NCBI RefSeq assembly: GCF_900177295.1
Contig: NZ_FWZX01000018.1
Span: 62,001-126,000, forward strand
Origin: Tistlia consotensis USBA 355
GTDB taxonomy: Bacteria; Pseudomonadota; Alphaproteobacteria; Kiloniellales; DSM-21159
Direction of reading: 5' to 3'
Length of the DNA: 64,000 nt
Shown here in pieces: positions 9,138-21,451 of this stretch (position 1 is the first letter of the stretch; each line of letters starts with the position of its first letter). The notes below the pieces were generated by a model. That model saw nothing but the letters and a program-made list of their open reading frames with translations, did not search any database and was not told where the DNA came from. The translations under genes were made by a program, and so were the position numbers.

Positions 9138-9939
9138 TGGAGCAAAGGCGGGCCTCGGCCTGAAGCTGGCCGCCGCCGGCGGCCTCGCGTTCCTGCACCT
9201 GCCGCTGCTGATGATCCTGCTCTACGCCTTCACCACGGAGGAGAAGAGCTATCAGTTCCCGCCGCCCGGCCTGACCCTCAAGTGGTTCGCCGTGGCCTGG
9301 GCGCGCGACGACATCTGGGCGGCGCTGTCGATCTCGGTGCAGATCGGCCTGGTCTCGACGGCGGTCGCCCTGCTGCTCGGCACGCTGGCCGCCGCGGCGG
9401 TGGCGCGGCGCCGCTTCTTCGGGCGCGAGACCATCTCGCTCCTCATCATCCTGCCGATCGCCCTGCCCGGCATCGTCACCGGCATCGCGCTGCGCTCGGC
9501 CTACAGCCTGGCCGACATTCCCTTCTCCTTCTGGACCATCGTGCTGGGCCACGCGACCTTCTGCGTCGTCGTGGTCTACAACAACGCGGTCGCGCGCCTG
9601 CGCCGGACCTCGCCCTTCCTGATCGAGGCCTCGATGGACCTGGGCGCCAACGGCTTCCAGACCCTGCGCCACGTGCTGCTGCCGAACCTCGGCACGGCGC
9701 TGCTCGCCGGCGGCATGCTGGCCTTCGCGCTGTCCTTCGACGAGGTCATCGTCACGACCTTCACGGCCGGCCAGCAGACCACCCTGCCGATCTGGATGCT
9801 GAGCGAGCTGGTGCGGCCGCGCCAGCGGCCGGTGACCAACGTGGTCGCGGTCTTCGTCATCGCCGTGACCTTCCTGCCGATCCTGGTCGCCTACTACCTG
9901 ACCCGCGACGGCGAGCAGGTCGGCGGCGCCGGCAAGTAG
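9127..9939 (+). CDS. PotC-like ABC transporter permease
   Basis: Second inner-membrane permease of this importer, 270 residues, with six hydrophobic segments and an EAA loop [20 protein letters not shown] near residue 163. The start overlaps the PotB-like gene by 11 bases. The motif [15 protein letters not shown] near residue 202 is typical of PotC/PotI/YdcV proteins. YdcV-type systems are found beside patD-like aldehyde dehydrogenase genes, as here. Confidence 0.92.
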   Translation: MRSDGAKAGLGLKLAAAGGLAFLHLPLLMILLYAFTTEEKSYQFPPPGLTLKWFAVAWARDDIWAALSISVQIGLVSTAVALLLGTLAAAAVARRRFFGRETISLLIILPIALPGIVTGIALRSAYSLADIPFSFWTIVLGHATFCVVVVYNNAVARLRRTSPFLIEASMDLGANGFQTLRHVLLPNLGTALLAGGMLAFALSFDEVIVTTFTAGQQTTLPIWMLSELVRPRQRPVTNVVAVFVIAVTFLPILVAYYLTRDGEQVGGAGK

Positions 9940-9983
9940 CGAGTCCCCGAGAAACGGCAGAGCGAGGAGCCGAGGAGACGACG

Positions 9984-11426
9984 ATGTCCTCTCAGATCAC
10001 CGAGACGAAGATGCTGGTCGGCGGCGCGTTCCTCGACGGCAGCGAGCAGGCCGAGACCGTGCTGAACCCGCGCAGCGGCGCGACCCTGATCGAGCTGCCC
10101 GAGGCCGCGCCCGAGCAGATCGACGCCGCGGTCGCCGCGGCCCGCGCGGCCTTCGAGGGCTGGCGGCTGTCGACGCCGGGCCAGCGCGCCGGCCTGCTGC
10201 TGGCGCTGGCCGACGCGATCGAGGCGAATGCCGAGGAGTACGCCCGGCTGGAGGCGCTGAACTGCGGCAAGCCCTACCATGCCGTGCTGGCCGACGAGAT
10301 CCCGGCGGTGGTCGACGTCTTCCGCTTCTTCGCCGGTGCGGCGCGCTGCCTGCCGGGCAGCGCTGCCGGCGAGTACCTGCCGGGCCACACCTCGATGATC
10401 CGGCGCGACCCGATCGGCGTCGTCGCCTCGATCGCGCCCTGGAACTACCCGCTGATGATGGCCGCCTGGAAGCTCGGCCCGGCGCTGGCCGCCGGCAACG
10501 CCGTGATCATCAAGCCCTCGGAGCAGACGCCGCTGACCAGCCTGCTGTTGGCCCGGCACGCCGCGGAGATTTTCCCGAAGGGCGTGCTCAACGTGGTGGT
10601 CGGGCGCGGCGAGACGGTCGGCAACCACCTGATCAGCCACGACGGCGTCGACATGGTGTCGCTGACCGGCGACATCGCGACCGGCAAGAAAATCCTGGCC
10701 GCCGCCGCGCGCACCGTGAAGCGCACCCACCTGGAGCTCGGCGGCAAGGCGCCGGTCATCGTCTTCGACGACGCCGACCTGGAGGCCGTGGTCGAGGGCG
10801 TGCGCACCTTCGGCTACTACAACGCCGGCCAGGACTGCACCGCCGCCTGCCGGATCTACGCCGGCCCGAAGATCTACGACCGCCTCGTCGCCGACCTCAC
10901 CTCGGCAGTCGCCTCGATCCGCTACGACCGCCCCGACGACTCGGAGAACGAGATCGGCCCCCTGATCTCCGAGCGCCAGCGCAGCCGGGTCGCCAGCTTC
11001 GTGCAGCGCGCCGCCGAGCTGAACCACGTCGAGGTCACGACCGGCGGCGAGAGTGCCCCCGGCGGCGGCTTCTACTACCGGCCGACGGTCGTCGCCGGTG
11101 CCCTGCAGGAGGACGAGATCGTGCGCCGGGAGGTCTTCGGCCCCGTCGTCTCGGTAACGCCCTTCAAGGAGGCCGAGGAGGCGGTCGCCTGGGCCAACGA
11201 CTCGAACTACGGCCTGGCCTCCTCGGTCTGGACCCGCGACGTCGGCCGCGCCATGGCGACGGCGGCGCGCCTGCAGTACGGCTGCACCTGGGTCAACTGC
11301 CACTTCATGCTGGCCAACGAGATGCCGCACGGCGGCGTCAAGCAGTCGGGCTACGGCAAGGACCTGTCGCTCTACGCCCTGGAGGACTACAGCGCCGTCC
11401 GCCATGTCATGGTCAAGTTCGGATAG
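9984..11426 (+). CDS. Aldehyde dehydrogenase, aminobutyraldehyde dehydrogenase (PatD)-like
   Basis: NAD-dependent aldehyde dehydrogenase, 480 residues. The general-base Glu251 lies in LELGGKAP and the nucleophile Cys285 in [11 protein letters not shown], a pattern closely resembling PatD/YdcW gamma-aminobutyraldehyde dehydrogenases, which oxidise the aldehyde made from putrescine to [19 protein letters not shown] near residue 152 is the cofactor region. ATG at 9984 follows GAGGAGACG. Being the last gene of a polyamine-type import operon supports a role in putrescine breakdown. Betaine aldehyde or another aminoaldehyde remains possible. Confidence 0.88.
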   Translation: MSSQITETKMLVGGAFLDGSEQAETVLNPRSGATLIELPEAAPEQIDAAVAAARAAFEGWRLSTPGQRAGLLLALADAIEANAEEYARLEALNCGKPYHAVLADEIPAVVDVFRFFAGAARCLPGSAAGEYLPGHTSMIRRDPIGVVASIAPWNYPLMMAAWKLGPALAAGNAVIIKPSEQTPLTSLLLARHAAEIFPKGVLNVVVGRGETVGNHLISHDGVDMVSLTGDIATGKKILAAAARTVKRTHLELGGKAPVIVFDDADLEAVVEGVRTFGYYNAGQDCTAACRIYAGPKIYDRLVADLTSAVASIRYDRPDDSENEIGPLISERQRSRVASFVQRAAELNHVEVTTGGESAPGGGFYYRPTVVAGALQEDEIVRREVFGPVVSVTPFKEAEEAVAWANDSNYGLASSVWTRDVGRAMATAARLQYGCTWVNCHFMLANEMPHGGVKQSGYGKDLSLYALEDYSAVRHVMVKFG

Positions 11427-12037
11427 CGGACGCCGGGCACTCCCGGGGGCGAGGCGCGGCGAGGCCGCGGGGACTCGCCGGCCGAACAATCCGTGTCCCA
11501 ACGGCAGCAGCGAGACTTGATGTCGAGGATTCGCCGGCTTCACCAAATCGTCACATTCAGACACCCAGTCACCACAGCCAACGGCGAGGTTCGGACGTCG
11601 TTCTGTTCAGGCCTGTACTACTGAGACGAGACGAGGAGTCTGGATGGAAGCGGGAAAACGTAGCACAGAAAGAATCCAATTTAACCCTTAGAATTATCTC
11701 CCGGCCTGCTAACCTTTGATCGTCAGGTTCGGAGCCCGCGACGGCGAGCGTCGAACCGCACCCTGATCGGGAGCCCTCCGGCTTCCGCGCATCCTTTCGG
11801 ATCGGCTGGTTCCGCGCTGCCGCGGACCGGCGACGCGCGGTCCCGATCGTCGAGGCCGGCCTGGGTCCGGCCCGCCCCAGAATCGGCCCGCAGCCCGATG
11901 ACGCGTCGTCTCAGAGCGACGCTGCCGCTGCGCCGTCCGATCGTCCCGGAGCGGCGCCGACCGAGCCAGCCTGCCACTGCCCCCCGCCCCGCGCGCCGCC
12001 CGGCCGCGGGCCCATGACGAAAAAGGAGCCGGGACGA
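11427..12037. other. Long intergenic region before betaine methyltransferase gene
   Basis: About 610 bases without a convincing gene. The part from 11500 to 11740 is AT-richer than the surroundings and holds runs such as AATTTAACCC and AATTATCT, so the promoter of the methyltransferase gene is probably here. The last 260 bases are GC-rich. I could not identify a specific operator, riboswitch or terminator. Confidence 0.5.
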
Positions 12038-13771
<1,734 letters not shown>

Positions 13772-13802
13772 CCTGAAGAGACGCTTCCTCTGGGAGAAGC
13801 AG

Positions 13803-13837
13803 GCCGGGCGCGGAGGGGAGACCGCGCCCGGCGTTTT
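13803..13837 (+). terminator. Rho-independent terminator of the betaine methyltransferase gene
   Basis: A perfect 11-bp GC stem (GCCGGGCGCGG / CCGCGCCCGGC) with an 8-base loop, followed by GTTTTCC. It lies 31 bases after the methyltransferase stop codon and before the MoxR operon. Confidence 0.85.
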
Positions 13838-13984
13838 CCTGCCTGGCAGCCCCGGCCCCGCGGCCCGCCACCAGCCGACCGCGATTGACAGCCCGGCCGG
13901 TGCAACCGATGCTCTTCCCGGCCGGTTCGCCGCACGGGCGCTCCGGCCCGTCGTTCCTTGCTCGAGAACGTGGAGACCGGGGAC

Positions 13985-14989
<1,005 letters not shown>

Positions 14990-15026
14990 GGCGCCCGTCG
15001 CCGGCGCGCCGGCCCGGAGCCGGGCG

Positions 15027-15938
15027 ATGGATCCCCTGAGCGCGCCCGGCGTCGCCGCCGACACCGAGAGCCTGCTGAAGCTGCGCCACGTCGTGCGCAA
15101 CATCCCGGAGCGCCATCTCGCGCCGACGGGGCTGCCCGGCGGCTTCGTCACGCGCCGCCGCGGCCGCGGCCTCGAGACCGTGGACGTCCGGACCTTCGCC
15201 TTCGGCGACGACATCCGCCACCTCGACCGCAATACGACGGCCCGGACCGGAGAACCGCACGTGCGGACCTTCCGCGACGAGCGCGACCGCTCCGGCCTGC
15301 TGCTCGCCGACTTCCGGCCCTCGATGCTGTGGGGCACGCGCCGGGCGCTGCGCTCGGTCGCCGCCGCCGAGGCCCTGGCCATGACCGGCTGGCGGATCGT
15401 CGATGCGGGCGGCCGCGTCGGCCTGCTCGCCTTCGGCTCGGGCGAGCCGCTGTTCGTGCCGCCGCGCGGGCGGACCCGCGGCATGGTCGACGTCGTCGGC
15501 GGCCTCGCGGCCGCCCACCGCAGGGCCCTCGAAGCCGCGGCCGCAGGGCCGGACGCAGAGGAGCCGCCGCTGGAGGAAGCCCTGGAGCTCGCCGCCCGGC
15601 TGGGGCGGAGCGGCGGCTTCCTGGTGCTCGGCTCCGGGCTCGACCGGCCGGGCCGGAACTTCGACGCGATGGCGTGCGCCCTCGACCGCCGCACCGCCCT
15701 GACCATCCTGCTGATCACCGACCGCTTCGAGCGGAGCCCGCCGGACGGCTCCTACCCCTTCACCACCGGCGGCGCGGTGCGCTGGGCCTCCTGCCGGGCC
15801 GGCCGGCGCCCCAAGGTCACGGACGTGAGGCTGGAACGGATGGCGCGCGCCGGCATCCGCACCGTCGCCGTCGACGCGAGCGTGCCGCCCGAGGCAATGG
15901 CCGAGCAACTGGACTTCTTCGATGGTGGACGTCGCTGA
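15027..15938 (+). CDS. DUF58 domain protein
   Basis: A DUF58 protein of 303 residues, the usual neighbour of MoxR ATPases. The family signature is visible at about residues 44-70 (RRRGRGLETVDVRTFAFGDD, then RHLDRN), followed by a VWA-like fold with RSGLLLADFRPSM. Unlike many members it lacks N-terminal membrane segments and appears soluble. GGAG lies eight bases before ATG 15027. The end overlaps the next gene by 17 bases. Confidence 0.88.
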   Translation: MDPLSAPGVAADTESLLKLRHVVRNIPERHLAPTGLPGGFVTRRRGRGLETVDVRTFAFGDDIRHLDRNTTARTGEPHVRTFRDERDRSGLLLADFRPSMLWGTRRALRSVAAAEALAMTGWRIVDAGGRVGLLAFGSGEPLFVPPRGRTRGMVDVVGGLAAAHRRALEAAAAGPDAEEPPLEEALELAARLGRSGGFLVLGSGLDRPGRNFDAMACALDRRTALTILLITDRFERSPPDGSYPFTTGGAVRWASCRAGRRPKVTDVRLERMARAGIRTVAVDASVPPEAMAEQLDFFDGGRR

Positions 15939-16383
15939 CCGGCTCGCCCGCCTGCACGGGCTCCGGCTGCCCGCGCTGGACACCGGGGCCGTGCTGGCCG
16001 ACGTCGCGGCGGCCTTCGCGGCCGGCCTCCTCCTCGCCATCCTCGTCGTGCTGCTGGCGCGCGCCTTCCTGCGGCCGGCCGATTCGCCGCGCCGCCGCCT
16101 CCTCGCGGACCTGGCCGGCAGCCGGACCCTGCCCCGGGAAGAGCGCCTGCTCGCCCAGGCCCGGTTGCTCCGCCGGCTGGCCGCCGAGATCGAGGAGGGG
16201 GAGCCGGTGCGCGCCGAGGACTGGCCGGGACTGCTCGACCAGCGGCTCGGCACGGACTTCTTCACCGCCGGCGCCGGCGCCCGCCTCCGCGAGGCGCTCT
16301 ACCGGCGCGACGCCGCGCTCGACCCCGAGTCGATCGACCGGGAGCTGACCCGGCTGCTGCGCCGGACGAGGCTCCGGCCATGA
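15922..16383 (+). CDS. DUF4381-like small membrane protein
   Basis: A 153-residue protein with a single membrane segment at about residues 24-50 (VLADVAAAFAAGLLLAILVV) and a cytoplasmic helical tail ending in TRLLRRTRLRP. Position (between DUF58 and the first VWA gene), size and topology match DUF4381 proteins of Bat operons; the sequence match is weak, so the family name rests partly on context. It overlaps its neighbours on both sides (17 and 4 bases). Confidence 0.7.
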   Translation: MVDVADRLARLHGLRLPALDTGAVLADVAAAFAAGLLLAILVVLLARAFLRPADSPRRRLLADLAGSRTLPREERLLAQARLLRRLAAEIEEGEPVRAEDWPGLLDQRLGTDFFTAGAGARLREALYRRDAALDPESIDRELTRLLRRTRLRP

Positions 16384-17408
16384 CCTGGGGCCTCGCCGCG
16401 CCGCTCGCCCTGCTGCTGCTGCCCCTGCCCCTGCTCGCGCACCGCCTGCTGCCGCCGGCGGGCGGAAGCGGCGGCGCGCTGCTGGTGCCGAGCGCGATCG
16501 GCGAGGGCCTCGAGGCGCGGACCTCAGCGCAGGGAACGGTACGGGGCGCGGCGGCGCGCCGGCTGGTCCCCGGCCTGCTCTGGCTCTGCCTCGTCGTCGC
16601 GCTGGCCGGCCCCCGGGTCGTCGCGCCGGCACCGGCGCTGCCGGCCAGCGGCCGCGACATCGTGCTGGCCCTCGATCTCTCCGGCAGCATGGAGCAGAGC
16701 GACTTCCGGCTGGACGGCGCGCCCGTGAGCCGTCTCGCAGCGGTCAAGCGCGTCGCCGAACGGTTCGTGCGCGGCCGCGGCGGCGACCGCGTCGGCCTGG
16801 TCATCTTCGGCGAGACCGCGTTCTTCGCGGTACCGCCGACCTTCGATACGGAAGCCGTGGCCCAGGGCATCGAGGCCGCGACCGTCGGCATCGCCGGGCG
16901 CTCGACGGCGATCAGCGACGGCCTGGGGCTCGCGCTCAAGCGGCTCGCCCGCTCGGACGCCGCCTCCCGCGTGGTCGTCCTGCTCTCCGACGGCTCCAAC
17001 ACCTCGGGCAGTGTCGACCCGCGCGACGCGGCCGGCCTCGCCGCCGAGCTGGGTGTCCGGATCTACACCATCGCCCTCGGGCCGCAAGCCCTGGACGACC
17101 CGGGCCGCCCGGGCGACGCCGTCGACGTGCGGACCCTGAAGGCGATCGCCGAGGCGAGCGGCGGCACCGCCTTCCGGGTCCGGACCAGTGCCGACCTCCA
17201 GGCCGTGGCAGGCACGATCGACGCCCTGGAGCCGAGCCTGCGGAACGCCCCTCCGACCCTGGTCTACCGGGCGCTCTGGACCTACCCGGCGGGCCTCGCC
17301 TTCCTGCTCGCCCTCGGCATCCTGCTGGAGCGCGTGGCGATCCGGCTGCCGCGGCTCGCCTCCGGCTTCCGGGCCCGGCCCGCCCGCAGACGCTGGAGGC
17401 GGGCATGA
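16380..17408 (+). CDS. VWA-domain membrane protein, BatA-like
   Basis: A 342-residue membrane protein with two N-terminal hydrophobic segments (residues 5-25 and about 62-78), a von Willebrand factor A domain with the metal site DLSGS near residue 99, and a C-terminal membrane segment (TYPAGLAFLLALGILLERVA). This layout is that of BatA in aerotolerance-type operons, where MoxR and VWA proteins are thought to assemble envelope complexes. Start ATGA overlaps the previous stop and the stop overlaps the next start by four bases. Confidence 0.9.
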   Translation: MTWGLAAPLALLLLPLPLLAHRLLPPAGGSGGALLVPSAIGEGLEARTSAQGTVRGAAARRLVPGLLWLCLVVALAGPRVVAPAPALPASGRDIVLALDLSGSMEQSDFRLDGAPVSRLAAVKRVAERFVRGRGGDRVGLVIFGETAFFAVPPTFDTEAVAQGIEAATVGIAGRSTAISDGLGLALKRLARSDAASRVVVLLSDGSNTSGSVDPRDAAGLAAELGVRIYTIALGPQALDDPGRPGDAVDVRTLKAIAEASGGTAFRVRTSADLQAVAGTIDALEPSLRNAPPTLVYRALWTYPAGLAFLLALGILLERVAIRLPRLASGFRARPARRRWRRA

Positions 17409-18331
17409 TCGAGCTCGGCGGCATCGCGCTGCTGCGGCCCGCCTGGCTCCTCGCCCTGCCGGCCGTCGCCCTGCTGGCGCTGCTCTCGGCGCGCCGCGCC
17501 GGGCTGCTCGGCGGCTGGGACCGGGCGGTCGATCCGGCCCTGATGGCGGCCCTGCGCCGGCTCGGCCGCGTCGTTCCCGGCCGCGGCGGCCACGACTGGC
17601 TGCCGGCCGTCGCCGCGGCGCTGATCGCCCTGGCGCTGTCCGGCCCGGCCCGCGAGACCCGCGACGCGCCGGCCTTCCGCAATCTCGACGGGATCGTCCT
17701 GGTCCTCGACCTGTCGCGCTCGGTCGCCGAGAGCGGCTACCTGCCGGAGGCGCTGGCCGCCGCGCGCCTGGTCGCCGAGCGCAGCGGCGCCCGCCCGCTG
17801 GCGCTCGTCGTCTATGCCGGGGACGCCTACCTCGCCAGCGCCTTCACGACCGATGCCGAGGCGCTCGGGACGACCATCGCGGTGCTCGACGGCGCGACGG
17901 TGCCGGACGCCGGCAGCCGGCCCGACCGCGCCCTGGCCCTGGCCGGCCGGACGCTGCGGCAGGCGGACATCGTCGCCGGCGACGTCGTCCTGGTGACCGA
18001 TGGCGGCGGCCTGGACGAAGCCGCCCGGCAGGAGGTCGGCAAGATCGTCGCGGCCGGCGGCCGGGTCTCGACCCTCTTCGTGCCGCCCGCCCCCGACCCG
18101 GCCGGCGGGCCGCTCCCGGACCGCCGGCAGCTGGACGCCCTGGCCGCGCTCGGCGAGGGCCTCGGCGGCTCGGTCGACCACCCGCTCGAGCTCGCCGAGG
18201 CGCTCGGCGGGGAGCAGGCCTCGCGGATCGCGCAAAACGATCTCTCGGCGCTGTTCTGGCGCGACTGGGGCCGCTACCTGCTGCTGGCCGCGCTGCTGCC
18301 GGCCCTCGCGCTGTTCCGGCGGAGGGCCTGA
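17405..18331 (+). CDS. VWA-domain membrane protein, BatB-like
   Basis: Second VWA protein of the operon, 308 residues, with hydrophobic segments near residues 10-30 and 60-78, a DLSRS metal-site motif near residue 101 and a C-terminal membrane anchor (YLLLAALLPALALF). It resembles BatB in layout and position. The metal-site pattern DxSxS is preserved although the residue before the last serine is Arg. It starts on an ATGA overlap with the BatA-like gene and ends one base before the ATG of the TPR gene. Confidence 0.88.
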   Translation: MIELGGIALLRPAWLLALPAVALLALLSARRAGLLGGWDRAVDPALMAALRRLGRVVPGRGGHDWLPAVAAALIALALSGPARETRDAPAFRNLDGIVLVLDLSRSVAESGYLPEALAAARLVAERSGARPLALVVYAGDAYLASAFTTDAEALGTTIAVLDGATVPDAGSRPDRALALAGRTLRQADIVAGDVVLVTDGGGLDEAARQEVGKIVAAGGRVSTLFVPPAPDPAGGPLPDRRQLDALAALGEGLGGSVDHPLELAEALGGEQASRIAQNDLSALFWRDWGRYLLLAALLPALALFRRRA

Positions 18332-18332
18332 C

Positions 18333-18998
18333 ATGCGTCTCGCCGCCACCGCCGCGCTGCTCGTGATCGCCGCCGCCTCGGCCCTGCTGCTCGGCGGCAC
18401 GGCTCCGTTCGGCCGGCTCGCCCTCGGGCTCGGCCTGGACCGGACGGCGAGCCGTCTGCTCGGCGACCCCGCCTGGCGGGGCGTCGCGCTCTACCGGACC
18501 GGCGAATTCGGCGCGGCCGCCGAGGCGTTCCGGCGGACCGGGCCGAGCGCCAGCTTCAACCGCGGTAACGCGCTGGCCTTCGCCGGCCGCTACCGGGAGG
18601 CCGTCGCCGCCTACGACGCCGTGATCTTCCGCGATCCGGGCGACGCGGAGGCCCACGCCGACCGCGACCTGATCGCGCCGCTCGTCGAGCCGGTCATCGG
18701 GGAGGACGTGTCGGGCGGCCGGACCGAGACCGTCGCCGCGCAGCCCCGGGCCGGCGACAGGGCACAGCGCGAGCAGGCCCCGGCGCCGCGTCCGCTGAGC
18801 GAGCAGGACATCGTCGCCATGCTGCGGAAGCTCTACACGACCAAGCGCCAGACCGGGCAGTCGGTCGTCGCCAGCCGGCAGTGGCTCGCGACGCTGCCCG
18901 ACGAGCCGGGCCGCTACCTGAAGCTGCGCCTGATCGCCGAGCACGCCCGGCGGGTCGCCGCCGGCCTGGCGGTCGCGCAGGGCGGCGACCCATGGTGA
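18333..18998 (+). CDS. TPR-repeat protein, BatC-like
   Basis: A 221-residue protein with an N-terminal signal or anchor (residues 4-25, TAALLVIAAASALLLGG) and a tetratricopeptide stretch at about residues 50-110 (ALYRTGEFGAAAEAF, then SFNRGNALAFAGRYREAVAAY). The FNRGNAL pattern is typical of BatC/E proteins. A charged, alanine- and proline-rich linker and a helical C-terminus follow. ATG at 18333; seven-base overlap with the following gene. Confidence 0.85.
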   Translation: MRLAATAALLVIAAASALLLGGTAPFGRLALGLGLDRTASRLLGDPAWRGVALYRTGEFGAAAEAFRRTGPSASFNRGNALAFAGRYREAVAAYDAVIFRDPGDAEAHADRDLIAPLVEPVIGEDVSGGRTETVAAQPRAGDRAQREQAPAPRPLSEQDIVAMLRKLYTTKRQTGQSVVASRQWLATLPDEPGRYLKLRLIAEHARRVAAGLAVAQGGDPW

Positions 18999-20230
18999 GC
19001 CGCCGGCGGAACGGCCTGCTCGCCGGGCTGCTGGCGCTCGCCTGCGGCCTCGCCCCGGCGACCCGCGCCCCCGCCGCCCAGACCGACGCGCCGGAGTTGC
19101 GGCTCGAGGTCCTGCGCGAGGCGCCGTCGGAGACGCCCTATCCGCAGGAGATGGTGCTGCTGGCTCTGCACGGCTCCTACCAGGGCACGATCGCGCGGGA
19201 GGAGCTGGAGCTGCCCGCCTCGCCCGACTTCGGCTGGATCGAGCTGGGCGCCGACCACTGGGACGAGACCGGCGGCGCCGGCGGCCGGGTCCGCACCTTC
19301 GAGCGCGGCGTCGCGCTCTTCGCCCGGCACAGCGGCCGGCTCGTGGTGCCGCCCTTCGTCCACCACCTGACGCTGATCGATGGCCAGGGACAGCGCTACG
19401 AGAGCGCTGTCGCGTCCGCGCCACTGCTCCTGGAGGTCCAGCCCAAGCCGGCCGGCATCGACTGGTGGCTGCCGGCCCGCGAGGTGCAGCTGAGCGAGCG
19501 ATGGAGCAAGCCGCCCGGCAGCCTCGCCCCCGGCGAGCTGGCTCAGCGCAGCGTCACCCTGGAGGCGGCGGGCGTCGGGCCCGAGCTGCTGCCGCCCGCC
19601 CCGGTCCTGCGAGCGGCCGGGCTGAGCGTCTTCTCCGATCCCGAGGAACGCGCGACCCGGCTGACACCCGAGGGGCCGGTCTCGAGCGTGACCTGGCACT
19701 GGACGGTCAGGCTCTTCTCGGACACCACGCCGACGCTGGCGGCCCTCAGCATCCCCTGGTTCGACACCAAGACGCGCGAGATGCGACAGGCGACACTGCC
19801 GCCGCGCCGGCTCGGCCGCTCGGCAGCGGGACCTGGCCCCGAGCGCGGCCTTGCCCTCCGGCTGGCCGTGCCGGGCGGCTTCCTCGCCGGCTTCCTGCTC
19901 GGACTGCTGCTCCTGCTACCCGGCTGGCGGCTGCGTCCGCGGGCCGAGATCCTGGCCGGGCTGGACCGGTTCGGCCTGTCGCTCGCGCCCGAGGCGCGCG
20001 CCCTGCGCACCGCGGCCAGGCAGGGCGATCCGGCGGCGGTGCGCGCCGCGGCCCTCCGCCTGCTGCGCCGCCGACGGGCCCTGCGTCGCGATCCGCCGCT
20101 GCCGCAGGCCGTCGAGCTCCAGCTGAGGCGCCTCGACCGGCTGCTGTTCGGCCCGCCGGGAACCGGCGAGCCCCCCGACCTCGGCGCCCTCGCCCGCGGC
20201 CTGCTGCGGGCGCGGCGCGGCGCGCTCTAG
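18992..20230 (+). CDS. BatD-like protein
   Basis: Last gene of the MoxR/Bat operon, 412 residues. A signal peptide (residues 1-30, NGLLAGLLALACGLAPATRA) precedes beta-rich periplasmic domains with EAPSETPYPQEMVLLAL, a BatD pattern. One membrane segment lies near residues 290-312 (GGFLAGFLLGLLLLLPG), followed by a cytoplasmic helical tail. ATG at 18992 overlaps the TPR gene. Its stop codon overlaps that of the convergent monooxygenase gene (shared CTAG). Confidence 0.85.
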   Translation: MVSRRRNGLLAGLLALACGLAPATRAPAAQTDAPELRLEVLREAPSETPYPQEMVLLALHGSYQGTIAREELELPASPDFGWIELGADHWDETGGAGGRVRTFERGVALFARHSGRLVVPPFVHHLTLIDGQGQRYESAVASAPLLLEVQPKPAGIDWWLPAREVQLSERWSKPPGSLAPGELAQRSVTLEAAGVGPELLPPAPVLRAAGLSVFSDPEERATRLTPEGPVSSVTWHWTVRLFSDTTPTLAALSIPWFDTKTREMRQATLPPRRLGRSAAGPGPERGLALRLAVPGGFLAGFLLGLLLLLPGWRLRPRAEILAGLDRFGLSLAPEARALRTAARQGDPAAVRAAALRLLRRRRALRRDPPLPQAVELQLRRLDRLLFGPPGTGEPPDLGALARGLLRARRGAL

Positions 20231-21432
20231 CGCACCGCCGCCGCGCCGACGGCGAGGCCGGAGCCGCCGTAGAGCCACTGCAGGGCATCGTAGTGGTCGC
20301 TCGGCGACATCGAGCCAAGCATGGTGTTGCGCAGGTGCGCGTGGCCGCCGGCCGGGTGGTAGATGTGGTCGCCGATCAGGCGCGACTGCAGCTGGACCCG
20401 GGCGGTGCGGTCGACCCGGCTGTCGCGGTAGGCCGCGAAGGCGGCCTCGACGTCGCCCTCGTACTGCTCGACCGAGCGGGCGAGGCAGACCGCATCCTCC
20501 ATCGCCATGCAGGCGCCCTGCGCGAAGTACTGCATCATCGGGTGGGCGGCGTCGCCGAGCAGCACGACCCGGCCGTCCTGCCACTCCAGGACCGGGTCGC
20601 GGTCGCACAGCACCCAGAGCTTCCAGTCGCTTCCCTGCTCGATGATCCGGCGCGGCAGCTCGTGGATGTGCTCGAAGCCGCGGCGCACCTCCTCGACCGG
20701 CACCGGCTTGCCGGCGACCGGCTCGGGCGCGTCGTTGTGGTAGGTGACCACCAGGTTGAAGACCTTCCAGCCGCTGAGCGGGTAGTGCACCACGTGGCAC
20801 TTCGGCCCGGCCCAGAGGGTCGCCGCGTTCCAGCGCAGCGCCTCGGGCATGCGCTCCAGCGGAATCACCGAGCGATAGGTCGTGTGGCCCGAGACCCGCG
20901 GCGCCGAGTCGCCGACGACCTGGCGGCGCACGTTCGACCAGAGGCCGTCGGCGCCGACCAGGGCCCTGCCCGCCACCGTCCCGCCGTCGGCGAGGCGCGC
21001 CGTGACGCCGCTGTCGTCCTGCCCGTAGCCGACGACCTCGGCGCTGGTGCGCAGCTCGACCAGCGGGCTCTCTTCGCAGGCGCGCAGGAAGACGCCGTGC
21101 AGGTCGCCGCGATGGACCACGGCGTAGGGATTGCCGAAGCGCGTCCGGAAAGCCTCGCCGAGCGGCACGCGGGTGATCTCCGCGCCGCTCATCGCGTCCA
21201 TCAGCAGCAGGTTGTCGATGTAGACCGCCATGGCGCGCGCGGCATCGCCGACGCCCAGGTAGTCGAAGGCATGGAAGGCGTTCGGGCCGAGCTGGATGCC
21301 GGCGCCGATCTCGCCGAGCTTCACGGCCCTCTCCAGCACCAGGCTGCGGAAGCCCTTCTGCGCCAGGCCCATGGCGGTCGCGAGGCCGCCGATGCCGCCG
21401 CCGGCGATCAGGATCGGTTGGTCCTTGGGCAT
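20227..21432 (-). CDS. FAD-dependent monooxygenase, 3-hydroxybenzoate 6-hydroxylase-like
   Basis: Flavoprotein aromatic hydroxylase, 401 residues. The FAD-binding GxGxxG is AGGGIGGLATA at residues 10-20, followed by LERAVKLGEIGAGIQLGPNA; the second flavin motif is VLLGDAAHPMMQYFAQGA near residue 288. It resembles 3-hydroxybenzoate 6-hydroxylases, which make gentisate, and lies beside a gentisate dioxygenase gene with a shared operator, which strongly supports that reaction. It is downstream of the MarR gene on the same strand (19-base gap). Salicylate-type hydroxylase is the alternative. Confidence 0.87.
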   Translation of the reverse strand: MPKDQPILIAGGGIGGLATAMGLAQKGFRSLVLERAVKLGEIGAGIQLGPNAFHAFDYLGVGDAARAMAVYIDNLLLMDAMSGAEITRVPLGEAFRTRFGNPYAVVHRGDLHGVFLRACEESPLVELRTSAEVVGYGQDDSGVTARLADGGTVAGRALVGADGLWSNVRRQVVGDSAPRVSGHTTYRSVIPLERMPEALRWNAATLWAGPKCHVVHYPLSGWKVFNLVVTYHNDAPEPVAGKPVPVEEVRRGFEHIHELPRRIIEQGSDWKLWVLCDRDPVLEWQDGRVVLLGDAAHPMMQYFAQGACMAMEDAVCLARSVEQYEGDVEAAFAAYRDSRVDRTARVQLQSRLIGDHIYHPAGGHAHLRNTMLGSMSPSDHYDALQWLYGGSGLAVGAAAVR

Positions 21433-21451
21433 CTCTTCCTCCGCTTCGTCG

